This document shows, one piece after another, positions 9,225 through 17,158 of a stretch of 64,000 bases of DNA. The stretch comes from JBDWFY01 sp039976075. GTDB taxonomy: Bacteria; Pseudomonadota; Alphaproteobacteria; Rhizobiales; Stappiaceae. Numbering within the stretch: the stretch's first letter is position 1; each line of letters opens with the position of its first letter. The position numbers and the translations under genes are program-made. The notes below the pieces were generated by a model. The model made no database searches and was not told the DNA's origin. It saw only the letters and a program-made list of their open reading frames with translations. The stretch is from positions 806,001 through 870,000 of the forward strand of contig JBDWFY010000013.1 in NCBI GenBank assembly GCA_039976075.1. Direction: 5' to 3'.

Positions 9225-9330
9225 GAAACTTGTCCTTCACTTTCCGCTCCCGGCGACCCACAGATGGCACCCGCGCCATCGGGTCTTTCGCGCACCCCTC
9301 GGCCCGGGGAGCGCGGGGCGAGCAGTACCG
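9225..9330 (-). promoter_or_regulatory. candidate attenuator structure between Thr leader ORF and asd
   Basis: G+C-rich RNA between the leader stop and the asd start can form competing stems. CGCGCTCCCC (about 9307-9316) pairs nearly perfectly with GGGGTGCGCG just downstream, or its CGCTCCC core can pair with GGGAGCG immediately before the asd ribosome binding site. A third stem pairs GATGGC with GCCATC, flanked by GACCC/GGGTC. No U run follows, so if this is an attenuator it works through Rho or by hiding the ribosome binding site. Pairings were found by eye; no energies computed. Confidence 0.45.
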
Positions 9331-9480
9331 TCAGACCTTGGTTTTGGTCGTCGTGGTGGTGATTTTCGTGGTTGAGTTCGTCTTGCCTTCAAAAGCAGCA
9401 CGGATTGTCGTGCCTGTTGAAGGCACGTTCGTCGGCTTTTGAGCGTTTGCAGGTAGACGAGTCAACATTGCCCCGGTCAT
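9331..9480 (-). CDS. threonine-rich leader peptide upstream of asd
   Basis: A 49-codon frame on the minus strand, upstream of asd, containing 15 Thr, 5 Lys and 2 Ile. The last 16 codons include nine Thr: they read T-N-S-T-T-K-I-T-T-T-T-T-K-T-K-V before TGA, with Thr codons only ACC and ACG. This resembles thrL-type attenuation leaders, in which ribosome stalling at Thr codons senses charged tRNA-Thr. asd feeds threonine, lysine and methionine synthesis, so the residue bias fits the gene. AAAAGGA directly precedes ATG 9480 (tight spacing); ATG 9468 is the alternative start. It has not been seen expressed. Confidence 0.6.
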   Translation of the reverse strand: MTGAMLTRLPANAQKPTNVPSTGTTIRAAFEGKTNSTTKITTTTTKTKV

Positions 9481-9501
9481 TTCCTTTTGAGACGTGGCGT
9501 T

Positions 9502-9530
9502 CTATTGGCGCGAATTTTGTGTGAAGTCAA
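9502..9530 (-). promoter_or_regulatory. sigma-70-type promoter for the leader-asd unit
   Basis: On the minus strand TTGACT (9530-9525) and CAATAG (9507-9502) are separated by 17 bases. Transcription would start near 9495, about 15 bases before the leader ATG. The -10 box is a weak match to the E. coli consensus, as is common in alphaproteobacteria. Confidence 0.45.
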
Positions 9531-9591
9531 CACGTTCGTAGGCGATTAGAGTTCTGGTTTGCTCGGTTGTTGGATTGGTATTGAGTGTTGA

Positions 9592-11133
9592 TCAGTTCAC
9601 CGTTGATTCTGCGTTCAAGCTCGCTGAGAGCAGGTAAGCAGCGTTTTTTTCCATCTTGGCGAGCAGCACGGGATCGATTCTACCAGTTTCGGTCACAGGT
9701 AGTATATCGACATATTGAACGGTATCAGGCGCTTTTCTGCCGACTCTGTTCCTGGCGTACTGGATAATTTCGGACGTGGGTGGCGGGAAATCCCAGTCGT
9801 TCGGGACGACGTAGGCGACAAGTTCGTGCCCGTGAAAAGGGTCCGGGATACACCCAAGCCCGACAAGCTCTATACCTGGGTAGGCGCCAAGCGCCGTTTC
9901 CACTTCTTGTTGCGAGTCGATGTCCGGGCTGAGCGTATGCATTTGCAATTCAGAAAATGTTGACGGCGCAGTTTGGGCAGGCTTTTCCTCTTCATCCAGC
10001 TGATGCGACGTCAACGCCATGTGTATGGGTGGTTCGAATTCCAACCGTCCACCGGTATTTTGAGCAGTTTTTGAAATCAATTCATCGGAAATCGGCTTGG
10101 ATCTGGTCTGAAACTGATCTCCGTGTCCGGGTGAAGTAGACCCGGAGTGCCGGATGGTTGCTATTTGTCCTGTCTCTGCAAACCCGAATGTTTCGTTGAT
10201 TTCCAAACCCAAAATACTTGTTACAGTTTCGATTGTTTCACGGTGAAGATGAGTGGAGCCGGAAACAAACAGACGCATGTTTTCTGTCGAGCGGGCCGGT
10301 AGTTGACCATCCAGAACGAGATTGAACAGTGCGTTTGACGAAATCTGGAGAATAGTAGGTTTGAGTGTGCGAACTGCCGGAGCAAGATCCTGAACCGATC
10401 CCGAAGCCGGCAAAATGATCGGTGCGTGTGCAGATAATGCGGCCAGAAAGGATTGAATTGCAGACAGATTGCAAAGCGGTGTTCCTATCAGAAGACGGTC
10501 TCCGCTATTCAGCTTGAGCGTCCGGCATCCGCGTTTGGCCATCAAACTGATGCTGCCATGATCATGAGCAATACCCAATGAACGACCTCCGGAGGCATTG
10601 GGCACTAATATACAAGCGGGGTCTTTGAGTTCTTGTTGCCTCAAATTCTCGGGATTTACGCTCCCCGTCAACAAATCTTCGTACCGGAAAGCCGCGTTTG
10701 GAGGAGCACCTATTTCAAGGATCCCCTTTTTGAGAATATCCCGACTGGCGCACGCTTCTATGTCTGCGAGCCGACTGGCGCATGAAACTATCAAGATGGG
10801 TTCAAACGCTTCAATGCCAGCGGCAATTTCCTCAATCTGAAATCTGAAATCAAACGGTACGGCAACCAGTCCTGCTTTGAGACAACCGAGGAAATGGACG
10901 AAATACTCCACGCAATTGGGAAGCAGAGATGCGACTCGATCACCGGGTTTCAAACCGAGATTCAACAAAGCTGACGCATAGCGGCTGGATTGATCGTCCA
11001 GATCACCTCTACGGATTACCTGGTTGTCAAACAATATGGCCGGCGCATTGTATTGTGCCGCGTCCCCAAGATTGAGCTGCTCTCCGATAGACCGGGTGCC
11101 CTCTTGCACGGAGGGTGTCGTATCAGATGTCAT
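9592..11133 (-). CDS. AMP-binding (ANL) superfamily protein with degraded catalytic motifs
   Basis: 513 residues. Overall layout matches acyl-CoA synthetases: an N-terminal LGLKPGDRVASLLPN and FLGCLKAGLVAVPFD region, a GFAETG element matching the YGxTE motif, and a small C-terminal domain. Key motifs are off. The Gly/Ser/Thr-rich phosphate loop reads NASGGRSLG near residue 180 without the usual Thr-Thr and Lys; no clear YRTGD motif is visible; the C-terminal catalytic Lys (TGK) is Arg in TETGRID near residue 483. It may be a non-catalytic relative or bind another ligand. ATG 11133 chosen over TTG 11160 because GGAGA precedes it. Downstream of the leuB group; monocistronic by spacing. Confidence 0.7.
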   Translation of the reverse strand: MTSDTTPSVQEGTRSIGEQLNLGDAAQYNAPAILFDNQVIRRGDLDDQSSRYASALLNLGLKPGDRVASLLPNCVEYFVHFLGCLKAGLVAVPFDFRFQIEEIAAGIEAFEPILIVSCASRLADIEACASRDILKKGILEIGAPPNAAFRYEDLLTGSVNPENLRQQELKDPACILVPNASGGRSLGIAHDHGSISLMAKRGCRTLKLNSGDRLLIGTPLCNLSAIQSFLAALSAHAPIILPASGSVQDLAPAVRTLKPTILQISSNALFNLVLDGQLPARSTENMRLFVSGSTHLHRETIETVTSILGLEINETFGFAETGQIATIRHSGSTSPGHGDQFQTRSKPISDELISKTAQNTGGRLEFEPPIHMALTSHQLDEEEKPAQTAPSTFSELQMHTLSPDIDSQQEVETALGAYPGIELVGLGCIPDPFHGHELVAYVVPNDWDFPPPTSEIIQYARNRVGRKAPDTVQYVDILPVTETGRIDPVLLAKMEKNAAYLLSASLNAESTVN

Positions 11134-11511
11134 ACTTGTCTCCGATCGTTCCGGAGACAATATTGGTTGAAAATTTCGTTGTTTTTGGCTCTGAAAAATT
11201 GCGTTGTGGCACCAATCTCAGGTTCCCATCAAATGAGAGATCAAGAATGCACATTGATCAAACTTTGAGCGGTACTCCTCCAAACAGATCGTAAACTCTG
11301 AATAGCGGAAAATCGCTGCTAAGAATCGCACGTCTAACTGCGCGCGTGTTACCCGTATTTGTTAAAAACGGACAAATAGAATAGTGCAAAACCGGTTCTG
11401 ACGCTGAGAACCAGTTCACACAATTTTGCGCATTTGAGGGGAAATATTCTTATGCCGGTGACCGTCTGTGTACAATAATACCGATTGGGTGCCCTGAACT
11501 TGGCATCATCC
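11134..11511. other. 378-base non-coding stretch upstream of the ANL-like gene
   Basis: No convincing coding frame. Besides the 11136-11160 hairpin it holds an imperfect inverted repeat, AACCGGTTCT / AGAACCAGTT (11390-11416), which may end the leuB-linked transcript, though no clear T run follows it. Nothing else recognised. Confidence 0.4.
11136..11160 (-). promoter_or_regulatory. perfect hairpin covering the ribosome binding site of the ANL-like gene
   Basis: TTGTCTCCG and CGGAGACAA form a perfect 9-base inverted repeat with a 7-base loop. The 3' arm in the mRNA contains GGAGA, the only plausible ribosome binding site for ATG 11133. It could hold the gene translationally closed, or be a DNA operator. 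Confidence 0.45.
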
Positions 11512-11964
11512 CTATTGGGCCCGATGGTAAATCGACGTATTCACAAAGGTTTGCTCGTCCAGAACATGCACCGTCTGATCGACTGTCATGCTGGCGCCGT
11601 CATCGGATAACTCGCGTGTTGCCTTCATAATGGTAAGACCGTTGCGTCGTGCTTCCGATACAAGTTTCGTGGGCTTCTCGAAGTACAAAACCAGTTCATC
11701 GACCAATCCACTCTCGCGCAGTCGGACCGGCTTGCCGTTGGGAATTCCTGAAAAGCTCTCGCTATGACTGACGCCCTCTGCATCGATCCAGTTCATGGAG
11801 AAAATCAGCAGGCCACTTTCGTCTTCAATTCGATACGTTCCGCTTTTGGGAGGATCTCCTTGATCGTACTCAGACTCATCTGGATCCATAATCCAAGTAC
11901 CCAGAAACGGTGGAATGGGGTCTATCATCGCAATATCATCCGGATCGGAAGCCACAGTGCTCAT
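11512..11964 (-). CDS. lipocalin-like small protein in the leuB transcript, function unknown
   Basis: 150 residues, acidic, no signal peptide or membrane segment. FLGTWIMDPDESEYDQGDPP near the N-terminus, followed by alternating hydrophobic strands (GTYRIEDESGLLIFSMNW, LVLYFEKPTKLVSEARRNG) and a late TVDQTVHVL, suggests a lipocalin or calycin-type barrel. I do not recognise a specific family. It begins 31 bases after leuB on the same strand, so it is probably cotranscribed, but no link with leucine synthesis can be read from the sequence. Confidence 0.7.
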   Translation of the reverse strand: MSTVASDPDDIAMIDPIPPFLGTWIMDPDESEYDQGDPPKSGTYRIEDESGLLIFSMNWIDAEGVSHSESFSGIPNGKPVRLRESGLVDELVLYFEKPTKLVSEARRNGLTIMKATRELSDDGASMTVDQTVHVLDEQTFVNTSIYHRAQ

Positions 11965-11995
11965 ACCGTGGCTTCTATGTGCGTGATTGGTTGGG

Positions 11996-13108
11996 TCAGG
12001 CTGTCAGTGCATTCAACTGAGCGATGATCGCGCTGCCCATTTCCGATGTGGAAACACTGCTGCTGCCTTCGGGTGCGATATCGCTGGTCCGAATGCCCTG
12101 ATCCAGGACATTCGCAATGGCTTTCTCGATCAGTCCGGCTTCCTCGGTCATACCAAAGGAATAGCGCAGGGCCATCGCAAAGCTGGCGATCATTGCAATT
12201 GGATTGGCAGCACCGGTACCGGCAATATCCGGTGCGGAGCCATGAACCGGCTCATAAAGCGCCTTGCGTTTGCCTGATTTTGCGTCAGGTGCTCCCAGCG
12301 ATGCGGAGGGGAGCATGCCCAGGGAACCGGTCAACATTGCGGCAACATCGGACAGCATGTCGCCAAACAGGTTGTCGGTGACGATGACATCAAATTGCTT
12401 TGGCCAGCGCACCAGCTGCATGCCTCCGGCGTCCGCCAGCATGTGCTCCAGTTCAACATCCTGATATTCAGCACCATGGACCGCCGTAACGACCTCATTC
12501 CACAAAACGCCGGATTTCATGACATTGCGTTTTTCCATCGAGGTGACTTTGTTATTGCGCGTGCGGGCAAGATCAAAGGCAACACGGGTAATGCGTTCTA
12601 TTTCATATGTATCGTAGACTTGAGTATCGACTGCTCGTTTCTGGCCATTGCCAAGATCCGTGATTTCTTTTGGCTCGCCAAAATAGACGCCTCCAGTCAA
12701 TTCCCGCACAATCAGGATGTCGAGGCCCTCAATCACATCGTGACGAAGCGAAGAGGCGTCGGCCAGTGCCGGGTAGCAGATCGCGGGGCGAAGGTTGGCA
12801 AAAAGCTGCAAATCCTTCCGCAGTCGTAGAAGACCGGCCTCGGGACGTACATCGTAGGCAACGGAGTCCCATTTCTGACCGCCTACAGCCCCAAAAATCA
12901 CCGCATCGGCAGCCAGCGCTTTTTCCATTGTTGCATCGGATACAGCCTGACCATGGGCATCGTAGGCGGCGCCCCCGACCAGATCTTCTTCATAATCAAA
13001 CGTTTCGCCACCGCGGCTATTCAGCCAGGCGATTACATTTTTGACCTCGGCCATAACGTCTGGACCAATACCATCGCCGGGCAAGAGAAGAAGAGTGTTC
13101 GTCGCCAT
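11996..13108 (-). CDS. leuB: 3-isopropylmalate dehydrogenase
   Basis: 370 residues. NAD-dependent oxidative decarboxylation of 3-isopropylmalate in leucine synthesis. Starts LLLLPGDGIGPDVMAEV; substrate-binding Arg residues in LRLRKDLQLFANLRPA; RELTGGVYFGEP; metal and NAD sites in VTDNLFGDMLSDVAA and EPVHGSAPDIAGTGAANP. Length normal. leuB without leuA/C/D alongside is usual in Rhizobiales. Confidence 0.97.
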   Translation of the reverse strand: MATNTLLLLPGDGIGPDVMAEVKNVIAWLNSRGGETFDYEEDLVGGAAYDAHGQAVSDATMEKALAADAVIFGAVGGQKWDSVAYDVRPEAGLLRLRKDLQLFANLRPAICYPALADASSLRHDVIEGLDILIVRELTGGVYFGEPKEITDLGNGQKRAVDTQVYDTYEIERITRVAFDLARTRNNKVTSMEKRNVMKSGVLWNEVVTAVHGAEYQDVELEHMLADAGGMQLVRWPKQFDVIVTDNLFGDMLSDVAAMLTGSLGMLPSASLGAPDAKSGKRKALYEPVHGSAPDIAGTGAANPIAMIASFAMALRYSFGMTEEAGLIEKAIANVLDQGIRTSDIAPEGSSSVSTSEMGSAIIAQLNALTA

Positions 13109-13207
13109 GAGTTCTATTATCCGTCTGTTAGTGCTGTGCTATGAGGCCTGCTGGCTAATATCTGTTGCCGGTGTGCTAGTCCTTTCCCGCCCAATTGGCA
13201 AGATGTC

Positions 13208-14158
13208 TCAATCTCCAAGTGTGGTGGCCAAACGGCTCAGGTCGACATTGCCACCACAGATTAGCACACCAACTCTTTCATCTGATTGCGGTACATAGGC
13301 ACCGCTAATGAGAGCTGCGAGGGCGGCGGCTCCACCCGGTTCCGTTGCAATTTGTGCCTCATTCCAAAGCCGGGTTTGAGCATCAAGGATCACTTGGTCG
13401 TCAACCAACACGACATCCGCAACGCGGTTTGAAATAATTTCAAATGTCAGTTGACCTGCGCTGCGTGCTCCCAGTGAATCGGCGGCGATACTGTTCACCT
13501 TAATATCCACCGGGCGTCCGGCATTCAGAGCTTTGTGTAGTGCGGCGCTTCCAGTTGGTTCCACTCCGATGATTTTCCTGTCCTTGTTGAACCACGAAGC
13601 AACACCTGAAATCAGTCCACCACCACCAATGGCGATAAGGAGCGTGTCCAGATTTTCGACCTGCTGCTCCCATTCACGTCCAACGGTGGCCTGTCCGGCT
13701 ATCGTTGGGACGCTGTCATAGGGATGAACGTCAATTGCCCCGGTTTTCTGCTGGAATGCGCTGCAGAGGTGGGCAGCATCAGCGTAGCGTTCGCCTTCAA
13801 CATGCACAGTTGCACCGTAACTCCTGATACGGTCTATCTTCGCCCGGCTCGACGTTTCGGGGACGAAGATTGTTGCTTCAAGTCCCAGCACCTTTGAGAC
13901 ATAGGCAACCGCCGCGCCGTGATTGCCTCCGGAGGCAGCCGTGACAGGCATGCCGCTGTCTTTGTATTTCAGAAGATTGTTGAACGCGCCGCGCGCTTTG
14001 AAGGACCCACTATGTTGGAGGCACTCAAGTTTCAAATTGATGGGACTTTCAACGCCAAATGTGCCCGGCGAACAATCCATAACAGGTGTCTGACGGATAA
14101 AGGGGCGTATGCGCCGGTAAGTTTCAGTTATGACGGATTGTTCAATCGGCTGAGACAT
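13208..14158 (-). CDS. PLP-dependent threonine/serine dehydratase (fold type II)
   Basis: 316 residues from ATG 14158, or six more from ATG 14176; neither has a good ribosome binding site. The PLP lysine lies in SGSFKARGAFN, the substrate loop is SGGNHGAA and the phosphate-binding loop is GGGGLISG. There is no C-terminal ACT domain, so it is not the isoleucine-feedback IlvA type; catabolic threonine/serine dehydratase or a hydroxyaspartate ammonia-lyase are both possible. It lies 27 bases after the TSUP permease gene on the same strand, probably one transcript. Confidence 0.85.
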   Translation of the reverse strand: MSQPIEQSVITETYRRIRPFIRQTPVMDCSPGTFGVESPINLKLECLQHSGSFKARGAFNNLLKYKDSGMPVTAASGGNHGAAVAYVSKVLGLEATIFVPETSSRAKIDRIRSYGATVHVEGERYADAAHLCSAFQQKTGAIDVHPYDSVPTIAGQATVGREWEQQVENLDTLLIAIGGGGLISGVASWFNKDRKIIGVEPTGSAALHKALNAGRPVDIKVNSIAADSLGARSAGQLTFEIISNRVADVVLVDDQVILDAQTRLWNEAQIATEPGGAAALAALISGAYVPQSDERVGVLICGGNVDLSRLATTLGD

Positions 14159-14203
14159 CAAAAGAGGCCATTTCATCTAGCTGGTTGAGGCAGTTTGATT
14201 ATT

Positions 14204-14977
14204 TTAGACAGCAAAGAAAGTTCGGAGTGATTGCAGCAGGATGTTAACTGCCAGCACTGTCATAACGATCCGGAAAATTTTTCTGAACACCTGCTCATTC
14301 ATTTTTCCCAGTAGATGGGAACCCGCCAATGTGCCTAGAAATCCGAATGCTATCATCGCAAAAAGAAAGATCAACCATGGACCGAATGCAAAACCGAGCA
14401 CGCCAAAAGCGATGACTTTCATGATATGCATCAGCAGTGCCGTCGCTGCCTGAGTCGCGACGAATTGATGGCGCGTCAGATCCTGAGTGGCCAGAACTGC
14501 ACCAACAATCGGACCGGTCGCTCCGAAAAACATCGAAAGTACCGTTGAGACGAATCCGGTGAGCGCCATGACCCTTTTGGGCAAGTTGGCAAAAGAGGGT
14601 GGTCTCCCCCAGACCATCCAAAGTATGATCAGGGCTATACCGATTTTGAGAACGGCCTCCGGCAGTCGAATGGCGATTGTGCCACCAGCTGCCGCACCAA
14701 TGATTGCTCCCAGGGCAAACCACAACAGGAGGGGGCGGCTGACATGCTTCAGTTGGACAGCGGCACGCCCCGCATTGGAGCCAATCTGAATTACGCCGTG
14801 GAGCGGGACGACAACCGACACAGGCAGAACAGTCGCAAGGATAGCGATCAACGTAACGCCGCCGCCCAGGCCAACAGCAGCACTGATGCCGGATGTTACG
14901 AAGCTTGTTGCCAGCAAGAAAATCACCAGGGAAAGCGAAACATCCGGCGGAAGAAGGAATGCTGTCAAATCAGCCAT
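14204..14977 (-). CDS. TSUP family (TauE/SafE) membrane permease
   Basis: About 257 residues with seven to eight hydrophobic segments. Two internally related halves are typical: SAAVGLGGGVTLIAIL early and FFGATGPIVGAVL near residue 140. Family members move sulfite, sulfoacetate or other small organosulfur anions across the inner membrane; the substrate here cannot be told. ATG 14977 preferred over TTG 14986. It sits between an M20 amidohydrolase and a PLP dehydratase on the same strand, a grouping that suggests catabolism of an amino-acid-like compound. Confidence 0.85.
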   Translation of the reverse strand: MADLTAFLLPPDVSLSLVIFLLATSFVTSGISAAVGLGGGVTLIAILATVLPVSVVVPLHGVIQIGSNAGRAAVQLKHVSRPLLLWFALGAIIGAAAGGTIAIRLPEAVLKIGIALIILWMVWGRPPSFANLPKRVMALTGFVSTVLSMFFGATGPIVGAVLATQDLTRHQFVATQAATALLMHIMKVIAFGVLGFAFGPWLIFLFAMIAFGFLGTLAGSHLLGKMNEQVFRKIFRIVMTVLAVNILLQSLRTFFAV

Positions 14978-15001
14978 GACGTTCAATAAGTCCCGATACT
15001 G

Positions 15002-16183
15002 TCAGAGTTGTTTTTCTCTCACCGGGCGGGCGTTTTCGACGAGTTTTACAAAATAGGAACAGCCAAACGGGATCAGCTCGTCATTGAAGTCATATTCAGG
15101 GTGGTGAACATTGGCTGTATCACCATTACCGGCAAAAATGAAGGCACCGGGACGTTCTTCAAGCATGTAGGAAAAGTCTTCGCCGCCCATCACAGGCGGA
15201 GTATCGGTGATCATGTCATCCGCACCGGAAATTTGTTCAGCAACACGGATCGCAAATTCTGTCTGGTCTGCGTGGTTCACTGTTGTGGGATATCCGGGCA
15301 TATAGGTGATGTTTACCTCCGCTCCCATTGCATTTGCGATACCGGTCGTCGTGTCGATGAGTTTGGTTTGCGCATAGGCCCGTGTTTTTGCTTTCAAGGT
15401 GCGGACCGTGCCGCCAAGGCGCGCTGTTTGCGGAATGACATTGTACGCACTGCCTGCCTGGAATTTGGTCGTCGAAATGACCAGCGAATCGAGCGGATCG
15501 ACATTGCGACTGACAATGGTTTGCAGGGCAGAAACGATTTGCGCACCAACGACAATCGGGTCAACCGTTTGATGCGGTTTGGCGGCATGACCACCAAAAC
15601 CAGTAATATCAATCGTGAAATCGTCTGTCGATGCCATCAGGCTCCCCGAACGGATAGCAAAACGGCCGACGGCGAGTCCGGGCATGTTGTGAAGACCGTA
15701 GACTTCATCGATTTGCCAGCGATCCATCAGACCGTCGTCGATCATGGCTTTGGCACCAGCACCACCTTCCTCTGCCGGTTGAAAAATCACCACGGCGGTG
15801 CCGTCAAAATTTCTGGTCTCGGCAAGATACTTTGCTGTGCCAAGCAGCATGGCAGTGTGTCCGTCATGTCCACAAGCATGCATTCTACCGTTGGTCCGGG
15901 AAGCATAGGGCTTGCCGGTTTGTTCCTGCATCGGCAACGCGTCCATGTCTGCCCGCAGGCCGATCACTCTGTTGCTTCCGGTTTGGCGGCCTTTGATAAC
16001 GCCAACCACGCCGCTGCGGCCGATGCCCGTGATGACTTCGTCCAATCCAAAGGAAGTCAGGTGTTCGGCGACTACATTCGCGGTTCGAACGGTGTCATAA
16101 AGCAGCTCCGGATGCTGATGAATGTCGCGGCGCCAACCGGTGATTTCTTCATGCAGATCAGCAAATCGATTGACGATTGGCAT
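15002..16183 (-). CDS. M20D family amidohydrolase (hippurate hydrolase-like)
   Basis: 393 residues. N-terminal RRDIHQHPELLYDT, then GLRADMDALPMQE and MHACGHDGHTAMLLG (metal-binding Cys/His/Asp of the M20D group), EEGGAGA, a dimerisation domain from about residue 190, and GGEDFSYMLEERPGAF near the end. The group hydrolyses N-acyl amino acids such as hippurate or indole-acetyl amino acids. Cytoplasmic. Ends 25 bases before the TSUP gene, so probably cotranscribed with it. Confidence 0.9.
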   Translation of the reverse strand: MPIVNRFADLHEEITGWRRDIHQHPELLYDTVRTANVVAEHLTSFGLDEVITGIGRSGVVGVIKGRQTGSNRVIGLRADMDALPMQEQTGKPYASRTNGRMHACGHDGHTAMLLGTAKYLAETRNFDGTAVVIFQPAEEGGAGAKAMIDDGLMDRWQIDEVYGLHNMPGLAVGRFAIRSGSLMASTDDFTIDITGFGGHAAKPHQTVDPIVVGAQIVSALQTIVSRNVDPLDSLVISTTKFQAGSAYNVIPQTARLGGTVRTLKAKTRAYAQTKLIDTTTGIANAMGAEVNITYMPGYPTTVNHADQTEFAIRVAEQISGADDMITDTPPVMGGEDFSYMLEERPGAFIFAGNGDTANVHHPEYDFNDELIPFGCSYFVKLVENARPVREKQL

Positions 16184-16301
16184 CAGCGGTACTCCGATAA
16201 GGTTTTGTTGGCCGACATTCTTTTACTCAAAATGCAATGCTGCACACCGATAGCAAATCGCCGAGAGATGGCAGCCGTTCCGAAACACGCAAGTGCGGAT
16301 G

Positions 16302-16721
16302 TTAGTACTTGAGTTCGCCCATTTCGCAGACGATTTTCCATTCTTTTTCGGTGACGGGCTGAACGGATAGCCTCATATGCGTAACAAGGGCCATCTCGGA
16401 CAGTGCCGGATTTGCCTTTACCTGAGCAAGTGTAACCGGACTGGGCATGTCTTCAACGGCTTTGACGTCCACGCATTCCCAGCGTGGGTCATCTGTCGTG
16501 GAATCAGGATGTATCAGTTTACAAACCTCGACGATGCCGACAACTTCCTTACCTTCGTTGGAATGGTAAAAGAAGCCACGATCGCCAAGTTTCATTTCGC
16601 GCATATTGTTACGCGCCTGATAGTTTCGGATACCATCCCATTCTTCGCCAATTTCGCCCTTGGCTTTCTGATGCTCCCAGGACCACTTGTCCGGCTCGGA
16701 TTTGAACAGCCAATATGCCAT
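16302..16721 (-). CDS. EVE domain-containing protein
   Basis: 139 residues from ATG 16721. Begins AYWLFKSEPDKWSWEHQ, has WDGIRNYQARNNMREMKLGDRGFFYHS and VGIVEVC, the standard EVE core (PUA-like fold), probably binding modified nucleobases or RNA. Starts one base after the YciI stop codon, so the two are coupled. This YciI-EVE pair next to gpsA and tsaD is common in alphaproteobacteria. Confidence 0.92.
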   Translation of the reverse strand: MAYWLFKSEPDKWSWEHQKAKGEIGEEWDGIRNYQARNNMREMKLGDRGFFYHSNEGKEVVGIVEVCKLIHPDSTTDDPRWECVDVKAVEDMPSPVTLAQVKANPALSEMALVTHMRLSVQPVTEKEWKIVCEMGELKY

Positions 16722-16722
16722 G

Positions 16723-17010
16723 TTACGCCTCCGGATTGTGGAAGACCCAGTTCCAGGGTCGGATTTCGACGGATTCGAACAGGTCTGCGCGGGCGTAAGG
16801 ATCTTCGCTGGAAACCGCCAAGGCTTCATCCCGGCTCTGTGCTTCGATAATGACGAGACTTCCGGTCGGCGTACCGTCATCAGCCAGAAAAGGGCCAGCC
16901 GCTTTCAATTTGTCGCCAAGGCCTTTGAGAAATTCAATATGATCAGGCCGATTGTCCGTGCGCTTCTGCTGCGCGTGCGGCTTGTCAGTGCATATCAGGG
17001 CATACAACAT
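16723..17010 (-). CDS. YciI family protein
   Basis: 95 residues with a dimeric alpha-beta barrel pattern: MLYALICTDKPHAQQKR, RPDHIEFL (conserved His), LKAAGPFL and DPYARADLFESVEIRPW. Biochemical role of the family is not settled. Conserved His and Asp residues of the putative active site are kept. Immediately upstream of the EVE gene. Confidence 0.9.
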   Translation of the reverse strand: MLYALICTDKPHAQQKRTDNRPDHIEFLKGLGDKLKAAGPFLADDGTPTGSLVIIEAQSRDEALAVSSEDPYARADLFESVEIRPWNWVFHNPEA

Positions 17011-17158
17011 CGAAAAAATGCTCCGGTTTCTGGACGGGAAAGATTTCTGGCAGGACTTTTTACAGTCATCTGATCTGAAAGGGCAAATATTGATTTGGAT
17101 CGGCGAATTTTCGAAATGAAACCACCTGGTATTCCGTTCTGTTCAACCGCAATCAGCC

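Noticed and set aside
9230..9442. 70-codon plus-strand frame with a Val-rich hydrophobic stretch
   Set aside because: It is the antisense of the Thr-rich leader (ACC/ACG read backwards gives GGT/CGT, Val-rich in this frame), starts at a rare codon without a ribosome binding site, and lies antisense to the asd leader.
10021..10060. T-loop-like GGTTCGAATTCC sequence
   Set aside because: Lies inside the ANL gene; no acceptor, D or anticodon stems can be drawn around it.
15008..16312. 434-codon plus-strand open frame
   Set aside because: Antisense to the intact M20 amidohydrolase; composition is His/Cys-rich and unlike any family, a codon-bias shadow.
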